45,000 bases of DNA. Origin: Symbiodinium natans. Taxonomy: Eukaryota > Sar > Dinophyceae > Suessiales > Symbiodiniaceae. This document shows positions 20,801 through 29,800 of this stretch, one piece after another. How positions within the stretch are numbered: position 1 is the stretch's first letter; the number at the start of each line of letters is the position of its first letter. The notes under the pieces are model-generated. The model saw nothing but the letters and a program-made list of their open reading frames with translations, had not been told where the DNA came from and made no database searches. The DNA lies in assembly GCA_905221605.1 (NCBI GenBank), contig CAJNDS010002847.1:1-45000 (forward strand), given 5' to 3'. The position numbers were made by a program, and so were the translations under genes.

Positions 20801-23800
20801 ATTCTTGGGAGGGGGGGAAGCTCCGGGCAAAATTTGGCCAAATCGAGCCGCGCATTTCTCATCGCATACGAAGAGCTGCCCGATTTGGCCAAATTTTGCC
20901 CGGAGGCTGCTTGGCAAAATTTGGCCAAATCGAGCCGCGCATTTCTCATCGCCTACGAAGAGCAGCCCGATTTGACCAAATTTTGCCCGAAAGCTGCTCG
21001 GCAAAATTTGGCCAAATCGAGCCGCGCCTTTCTCATCGCCTACGAAGAGCAGCCCGATTTGGCCAAATTTTGCCCGAAAGCTGCCCGGCAAAATTTGGCC
21101 AAATCGAGCCGCGCCTTTCTCATCGCCTACGAAGAGCAGCCCGATTTGGCCAAATTTTGCCCGAAAGCTGCCCGGCAAAATTTGGCCAAATCGAGCCGCA
21201 CCTTTTTCATCGCCTACGAAGAGCAGCCCGATTTGGCCAAATTTTGCCCGGAGGCTGCTTGGCAAAATTTGGCCAAATCGAGCCGCGCATTTCTCATCGC
21301 GTACGACGAGCAGCCCGATTTGGCCAAATTTTGCCCGCAGACTGTCCGGCAAAATTTGGCCAAATCCAGCCGCACGTTTCCCATTGTTGGGCCCTTTGGG
21401 GCCGTTTTTTTTGGGGCCAAATTGGGCCCAAAGGGCAAATGTTGCCCAAAATTAGCCAAAGGAGAAAAAAGAGCCCACTTCATAAACTGTATAAACCTTA
21501 TAAGTAGCTCTACATAATTCTTTTACCCCACCCCCCCCAGCCCTCCTCCACCTTTCGTGCCCTCTACCTCAAAAACGAAGGCTTGTACTTGCACTTGTAC
21601 TTGTAATGTACTCGTATAGGCGCAGAGTGTGCCTAGGTCACTTGAGAAGTTTTGAGTGGTGCAGCAAACCCAGCTGATGCTCATGATTTCTCTGTCTCCC
21701 TATATATGGGCGATGGAACGGGTGTCCTTTTTGATCGTTTTCTGCATCTTCAAGGGAGAAAAAAGGACCCCCCAAGAAGGAAAAGTAACATAAGAAAAAG
21801 GGAGGGACATTGAAGAGATCCTCTCTTTACTTAGTCATTCCCTGTCATCTCTTCTTATCTGTTGTTTTTCTTAGTCGCTTCAAAACGCAAAATAAGGGAA
21901 AGGCGATTTCCTGAAGAGGAGGAAGGGTACTGTACCTATCTGTGAATAGCAAGATTGGCTTTTTCGAATTAGGGAGAGACAAGGGAGATATATAAAGCTT
22001 TGCGACAAGTTTTGTCACTCCGTCTCCTTGCTTCCTGTCTGTTCTTTTCCTTGCAGAGATCAGGGAGAGAGGATAGATAAAGAAGAGTGCCATCTTCTTT
22101 GCGCCTTGTTTTGTCTCTCCCTCTCCTTTATTCATCTCTCTTCTATTCTTTTCTTGGCTCTTCCCATTAAAATTGTGTTCCTTTCATCGCTCCTCTCTCC
22201 TTCTCTTTCCCTTCTCTTCTGCTGTTCCCCTTTATATGACAAAAAACACAAGAAAGGAAGAACAAGAGGGGAATGGAGGCCCTTTTCCTGTCTTCTCCTG
22301 TTGCAATGAATAAGGAAAAGAGCATAGGAGATAAGGAAGGGAATTGAAGAGTAAATGGGCGATGGAACTGGAACGGGTGTTCCTTTTGAGAGTTTTCTGC
22401 ATCTTCAAGGGAGAAAAAAGACATCCCCCAAGAAGGAAAAGTAACATAAGAGATAGGGAGGAAAATTGAAGAGCTCCTCTCTTTACCTAGTCATTCCCTG
22501 TCCTCTCTTCTTATCTGTTGTTTTTCTTAGTCGCTTCAAAAAGCAAAATAAGGGAAAGGCGATTTTTCCTGTCTTCTCCTGTTGCAATGAATAAGGAAAA
22601 GAGCATAGGAGATAAGGAAGCGAATTGAAGAGTAAATGGGCGATGGAACGGGCGTTTCTTTTGAGAGTTTTCTGCATCTTCAAGGGAGAAAAAAGGATAT
22701 CCCCCAAGGAGGAAACGTAACATAAGAGATAGGGAGGAAAATTGAAGAGCTCCTCTCTTTACCTAGTCATTCCCTGTCCTCTCTTCTTATCTGTTGTTCT
22801 TCTTAGTCGCTTCAACAAGCAAAATAAGGGAAAGGCGATTTCCTGAAGAGGAAGAAGGGCACCTATCTATCTGTGAATAGCAAGATTGGTTTTTTCTAAT
22901 TAGGGAGAGACAAGGGAGATATATAAAGCTTTGCGACAAGTTTTGTCACTCCGTCTCCTTGCTTCCTGTCTGTTCTATTCCTTGCAGAGATAAGGGAGAG
23001 AGGATAGATAAAGAAGAGTGCCATCTTCTTTGCGCCTTGTTTTGTCTCTCCCTCTCCTTTATTCATCTCTCTTCTATTCTTTTCTTGGCTCTTCCCATTA
23101 AAATTGTGTTCCTTTCATCGCTCCTCTCTCCTTCTCTTTCCCTTCTCTTCTGCTGTTCCCCTTTAAATGACAAAAACGCAAGAAAGGAAGAACAAGAGGG
23201 GAATGGAGGCCCTGTTCTTTTCACAATGGATGGGGCAAGTGAGCGGGGTTGGCTACTTGCCCGTAGTCCCTCCCCATGCTTCAGCAAATTCTTCCTCTCG
23301 CCCTATCGCCTCTGTTCTTTTCCTTGTTCCCAAACGGAAAAAGTGAACGGGTTCCTGAAGACGAGAGAGGGCGCCTGTTTTTCTAATTATAGAGGGAAAA
23401 GGGAAAGACAAGGATGATAGATACGGAAGAGTGCCATCCGTCCCCTTGTTTCTTGTCTTTTCTCTTCTTTTCAATACCCTTCCAGAAAATTAACATGGCA
23501 TCCTTGTTGTCTCTCCTCTCTCACTTCTCTTTCCCTTCTCTCCTTCTGTTTCCGTTTAGCTGATAAACCACAAGAAGGGAACTTGTATGATAAGGGCAGT
23601 GGGAGGGTAAGCAGAGGGTGACTCCTTGCGTGTGGACCTTGCCATACTTCATCATATCACTCTTTTCGGCCTATCTCTTCTGCTCTTTTCCTTACCCTTC
23701 TCCTTTTCATAGTTCTTCCTGCTTAGTTTTTCTTATTTCGAAAAGAAAAAGGGAAGGGAGAGAAAAGGGAGAGGGGATGGATTAAGAAGAGCGCCATCTT

Positions 23801-26800
23801 CTTTGCAACTTGTTATGTCTCTCCTTCTCCTTTATTCATCTCTCTTCCATTCTTTTCTTGGCTCTTCCCATTAAAATTGTGTTCCTTTCATCGCTCCTCT
23901 CTCCTTCTCTTTCCCTTCTCTTCTGCTGTTCCCCTTTAAATGACAAAAACGCAAGAAAGGAAGAACAAGAGGGGAATGGAGGCCCTTTTCCTGTCTTCTC
24001 CTGTTGCAATGACTAAGGAAAAGAGCATAGGAGATAAGGAAGGGAAGAGTAAATGGGCGATGGAACGGGCGTTCCTTTTGAGAGTTTTCTGCATCTTCAA
24101 GGGAGAAAAAAGGACCCCCCAAGAAGGAAAAGTAATGCAAAATTGAAGAGCTCCTCTCTTTACCTAGTCATTCCCTGTCCTTTCTTCTTATCTGTTCTTT
24201 TTCTTATTCGCTTCAGAAAGCAAAATAAGGGAAAGGCGATTTCCTGAAGAGGAAGAAGGGCACTTATCGATTTGCGAAGAGCAAGATTGGTTTTTTTCTA
24301 ATTAGGGAGAGACTTGCCCCGCCTGAGCCTCCCTGGCCTGCTTGTTGTGGCCACATTCCGCTACAGTTGCCCCGCCTGAGTCTCCCTGGCCTGCTTATTG
24401 TGGCCACATTCCGGTACAGTTGCGCTTCCAGAAAAATGCCATCCTTGTCATCTCTCCTCTCTCACTTCCCTTTCCCTTCTCTCCTTCTGTTTCCTTTCAA
24501 CTGATACAGCGCAAGAAAGGAACTTGTATGATAAGGCAGTGGAAGGGTAAGCAGAGGGTGACTCCTTGCGCGTGGACCTTGCCATACCCCCTCCTATCGG
24601 CCTATCCCTTCTATTCCTTTCCGTCCCCTTCTCCTTCTCATAGTTCTTCCTTTTTGTTTTCTTATTTCGAAAAGAAAGAGGGCAGGGAGAGATAAGGGGG
24701 AGAGGATAGATAAAGAAGAGTGCCATCTTCTCTGCGCCTTATTTTGTCTCTCCCTCTCCTTTATTCATCTCTCTTCTATTCTTTTCTTTGCTCTTCCCAG
24801 TACAAATGCAATCCTTTTTGTCTCTCCTCTCTCCTTCTCTCTCCCTTCTCTTCTCCTGTTCCCCTTGATGTGACAAAAACACAAGAAAGGAAGAACAAGA
24901 GGGGAATGGAGGCCCTGTTCCTTTCTTTTCCTGTTTCAATGGATGGGGAAAGTGAGCGGGGTTGGCTCCTTGTCCGTAGACCCTCCCCATGCTTCAGCAA
25001 ATCCCTCCTCTCGCCTTATCGCCTCTGTTCTTTCCTTGTTCCCACATGGAAAAAGAAAACGGGTTCCTTTGCATGTTCATTGTTCTTCCTTTTGTTGTTT
25101 ATTTGAAAAGGAAAAGAGCAAGAGAAGAAAGATGAAAACGAGCACCATCTTCTCTTAGCCTGATTTTGCACCTCCCTCTCCTGTCTTCATTTCTCTTCCA
25201 TTCTTTTCATTGCTCTTCCCATTAAAATTGCATTCCTTTTGATCTCTCCTCTGATCTGCGAAGAGCAAGAATGGTCTTGTCTTTTGAATTATAGAGGGAA
25301 ACGGGAGAGGCAAGGAAGGGAGAGATGATAGATAAAGAAGAGTGCCATCCGTCTCCTTGTTTCTTGTCTCTTCTCTTCTTTTCAATCAATACCCTTCCAG
25401 AAAATTAAAATGGCCTCCTTGTTGTCTCTCCTCTCTCACTTCTCTTTCCCTTCTGCCGCAGCCAAACAGCGACTTTTTCACGCAGGCTGAAAAAAGAACA
25501 CGCATACACAGATAGCAAAGAGAAACAAATGAAAATAAGAACAACCAGAAATTCGCAGTTCGTAATGGCGTGCGGCTAGGCCTAGAACCGCTGGGCATGA
25601 GATTTGCGTGCCATATGTAGGTGTAAATATGTATTTTTGTATTACGATATTTATATTCGCTCTTTTTAAGCAATAAGAAAAACCCAAAGCTAAATAGACC
25701 CTAAAGGCGGCGGGCTCATATATATATATATGTATATATATATATGCTTATGCATTTACTTATGTGTTTTTGCCAACCCATTTAGTCACCAAGCCCCAAA
25801 GTCCCAAAACATCCCAAGACCTTTGGGGTCTCGGTCTCAGGGCCTTGTAAGACTCCACCCATTTCTACCAAGAGAGTTTAGGGTTTAGGGTTTAGGGTTT
25901 AGGGTTTAGGGTTTAGGGTCCGTGTGGGGTCTAGTCATATACTATGGGGTCGGAATACTAATGGTATCCGCTTATGGCCCCCTATATAGATCTACTACAA
26001 TCGCCCCGAAACCTAAATCCAATTGTTAAGGCGCCTGCAGTTGTTTCTTCGGCCGGACAACCCCAAGCCCTAAACCCCCAGCCGGAGACGCTCCGGAGGT
26101 GGTGATAGCAGCTCCGTCCAGGACCAACTGAGAGGCATTGTGCAGGTGCGAGGGTCATTGTGGTATCCGACCCCATGGGTGTAGGGTTCAGGGTTCAGGG
26201 TTTAGGGTTTACGGTCTAGGGTCTAGGGTCTAGGGCCAGGGTTGAGGGTTTAGGGTTCAGGGTTCAGGGTTTAGGGTTTAGGGTTGAGGTTTTAGGGTTT
26301 AGGGTTTAGGGTTAGGGCCAAAGTCCACCGCTCTTCTGGGTGCAGAGGTGGCCGGCTCTGCTACGGCCTTCGCAGCGCTGCTGGACACGGGCAGGGTCGT
26401 TTCCTGGGGCCCCTGGGCCCTGAATTATAGGGTTCTTTAGGGTTCAGGGCTCTTCAGGGTTTAGGGTTTAGGGTTTAGGGTTTAGGGTTTGGGGTTTAGG
26501 GTTTAGGGTTTAGGGTTTGGGGTTTAGGGTTTAGGGGTTTAGGGTGTGGATGAGAAGTACTGTTGAAACACCCATGAAAAGAAATCTGTTGTATGCCAGA
26601 CCCTGGATTCATTACGACGTGGAACCTTGGTCAGGCCCTAATTTCTTGTTTGGAATATGATTTCTTGTTATATGCGTTCCCATACCCATTCTAATGAACT
26701 CGGGGGAAGTACATACCTCACATAGAGCAGGTTGGCATTGTTTAGTTGCGGGAGGGTGTATACATGGTTCCTTGCACATCCTGGTGAGTTCAAGTTCTTT

Positions 26801-29800
26801 GGTGTCCATGGTGGGATAGGCGCAATCAACACCCGAAGCCCTAAAAGCCTAAATCCTACACCCCATAGACCCTAAGCCCCCAAACCCCTAAGCTAACCTG
26901 ACAACTTTTACCCTACTTCGCATCTTAGGCTCCAGGGCTCAGGCCCTCACCTATGTCCTCCTCCGTCTCTAGGAGCCCATCAGCTCTTATCCGAAACCGA
27001 AGGGCACCCCGACCTCTAAACTCGAAACAAAGTTGCAGGGTTCAAAGTACACAGAGTGTACTAGATCAGTGTTAGGGATCCTTTTTACTTTTTGGGTTAG
27101 GGGGCTTTCTTATATATGAACAAAAAGGATCCTTTTTTCTTCCTAGGGGAACAGGGATTAAGTGTAGGGCTTCGGGTTTAGGGGGGTTTCGGTAGGGCTC
27201 CGTGTTGTTGCTGCTTTGGTTTTCGAGTTCGGAAAGCGGAACCCCCCTGAGGCCCGGAACAAACCGGATATCCCCTTCCCCGTAACATGGGGATGGGGAG
27301 GCGGGGGAGGAGGTTGGGGGCTCTTTCTGGGGATTCACACATCAAGGATTACAATATGCGGTACCTCAAGGACAAGCTATCATGTGCTACTGCACATCGG
27401 AACGCTACACTCCCTCAGCCTGGACACCTCACACCAGAAACCCGACATAGTTTAGGGTTCACGGCTTCGGTTTATGGTTTTAGGGTTTAGGGTTTAGGGT
27501 CTAGGGTCTAGGGTCTAGGGTTCGGGTTTTTTTAGGTTTACGGTTCAGAATATCCCAGCCCAAAGCAGAAATTAGGCGACGAGCAAGCTGGCGGCGACAG
27601 CAGCAAAGTGCAAGAGCAGCTGACAGACGTCAAGGACCGGGTGTACCCTGAACCCCGAACTCATGCACCCTAACCCATGAACCTAACCCTAAACCTTATA
27701 AACCCCAACACCTGCTACCTTCTAAATCCAAACTCGAACCTTTTAAGCCCTTAGAGTCGGAGCCCGGTTCCCAAGGAGCTAACATGCACAGATGCCCCTT
27801 TCAACAGCATTGCATAGCTTGGGGGCCTGGGCCTCGAGCTCCGATTTCTCCAGCACCTGCAGTTGGACAATGTCCAGCGCAAAGAGCTCGTGGCCAAAAA
27901 AGAGGAACAAGCACAGGCGGCCCGCCAAGAGGCCCGCGGTTATGCGGCGAGGAAGCGGGTCCTCGTGGCAGAAGATGCAGCGCGACGAGGAGGAGAGGAG
28001 GAGGAGGAGGAAGAGGAGGAGGAGGAGGAGCAGGAGGAGGAGGCGGAGGGGAAGGGCCCCGTCGGGAAAGGAGGAGGAGGAGGGAGGAGGAGGAAGAGGA
28101 GGAGGAGGAGGAGGAAGAAGCAGCCACCAGCGAGGAGGTGCCAGAAAGAATCACTTTGAAGGCCAATGCGTTCATGCCACAGACCCAAACCCCCCCCCCC
28201 CCCCCAAAAAAAAACAGCTAAATGCGTTGCGAAAAAGAAGCGAGAACATATGCATAAAACCAAAACAAGAATGTGCACATGCATACATGCATATATAGAT
28301 ATATGTATATCGAGAATATGGTTTTGTATAATTATATATATATATATACATATATATATATACAGATACATACGCGTATGCATGTGTGTTTTTGTTTTGG
28401 TTTAGGGTTTATGTGTTTTTCTTTTGATCGTTTATTCAGTGTATCTCTGCACACACGCACATGCGCACACCTAGAGTGAGAAGGGGGAGAGGGGTCCTAA
28501 ACCCGGAGCCCCAAACCCCAAACCCCAAACCCTAAACCCCAAACCCCAAACCCCAAACCCCAAACCCTAAACCCTAAACCCTAAGACTCACAAGGACATC
28601 GTGGCCTCTGGCCTGGGTTTCGCCGCGCTCCGCGCCGCTGGCGATGTGGTGGCCTGGGGACGGCCCTTTGGAGATGTTAAAGAAGGGGAGGGTGTAGGGT
28701 TTAGTGTTTAGGATTTAGGGTTTGGGGTTTGGGGTTTAGGGTTTAGGGTTTAGGGTTTAGGGTTTTAGGGTTTAGGGTTTAGGGTTTAGGGTTGAGGGTT
28801 TAGGGTTTACGGTTTAGGGTTTAGGTTTAGGGTTTCGCCTCTTTGGAGAAGTTAACGGGGGGAGGGGGTAGGGTTTGGGGTTTGGGATTTGGGGTTTGGG
28901 GTTTAGGGTTTAGGGCTTCGGGCTGAACCTAAAGATCCTACACCACAAGCCTTGAAACCTTAAACCGCAACCCCGAAAAACCTCTAAAGCTTGAAAACCT
29001 AACCCGAAACCATAAACCACAATCTTGAGAGCCCTAACGCCCACTCCCCCTCCCCAACCCCGAAAAAAAACAAATAACATAAAACAATAATTTTAAAATG
29101 AAATACGTAATATATCTATATATATATATACATACATACATACATATATATATATATATTTTTTTTTCATACAGAAAGAAAGTAAAAGAACGCAAGGTCA
29201 ACGGACATCTCGCCTGTCCGTCAGCAGCTAATCGACGCAGCTTGGCTGCAATTGGCCATCGAAGGCGTGAAAGGAAAAGAAGCTCCTGAAGCCTCAAGGG
29301 GTTAGGAGGTTTTAGGGCTTAGAGCTTATGCACGTCCGAGACATCTCTTCGCTAATCCGACCGATGAGTGTTCCACAAGCGCATCACATCGGGTTCCTTC
29401 GCGGCGTAACAATGGCGGGTTTATGGTTCGTGGGGGGGAAGAGTAACCTGAGGAGTTAGCAAACTTGACTTCCTTTTGCAGTCAATTTACGGGTTTAGTT
29501 TCTGGGAAGAAGCCTTACACTTACCTATTGCAGATTCCCCTTGGGGGTTGAAGGTTTAAGCGCTTCAGTGTTTCGTGTTGCACATTCGAGTCCCTGATTC
29601 CGTACAGTACTTCTATAGGATCCTTCGTTGAAACCTTTCCGTCCATCTAGGGGCACGAGACAGCATTGGTCAAACACTGCCAAATCGGTGCACAGATAAG
29701 ACATATATTCTGGAGTATGAAAACCCTGAGCCTGAAACCCTGAGCCCCATACCTAAACCCCATAGGTTGTGATGTTCCCCCTTATACTGCTAGTATAGGG

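Larger units (their letters stand above)
13675..26098 (+). other. Gene 2 intron 13 (12.4 kb satellite-filled intron)
   Basis: No exon of the RCC1-like family is found between exons 13 and 14, and the two ends join precisely within one repeat unit. The intron starts with TTTAGGG repeats and ends with a few CCCTAAA-like units. Between them, from about 14.4 to 25.4 kb, it contains at least nine unrelated tandem repeat families. No promoter or independent gene was recognised inside. Confidence 0.65.

Noticed and set aside
21845-25106. Many 60-150-codon ORFs with K/E/R or L/S/F-rich translations
   Set aside because: They overlap in several frames and recur with the repeated purine/pyrimidine blocks. 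No start context, domain or codon bias was seen.
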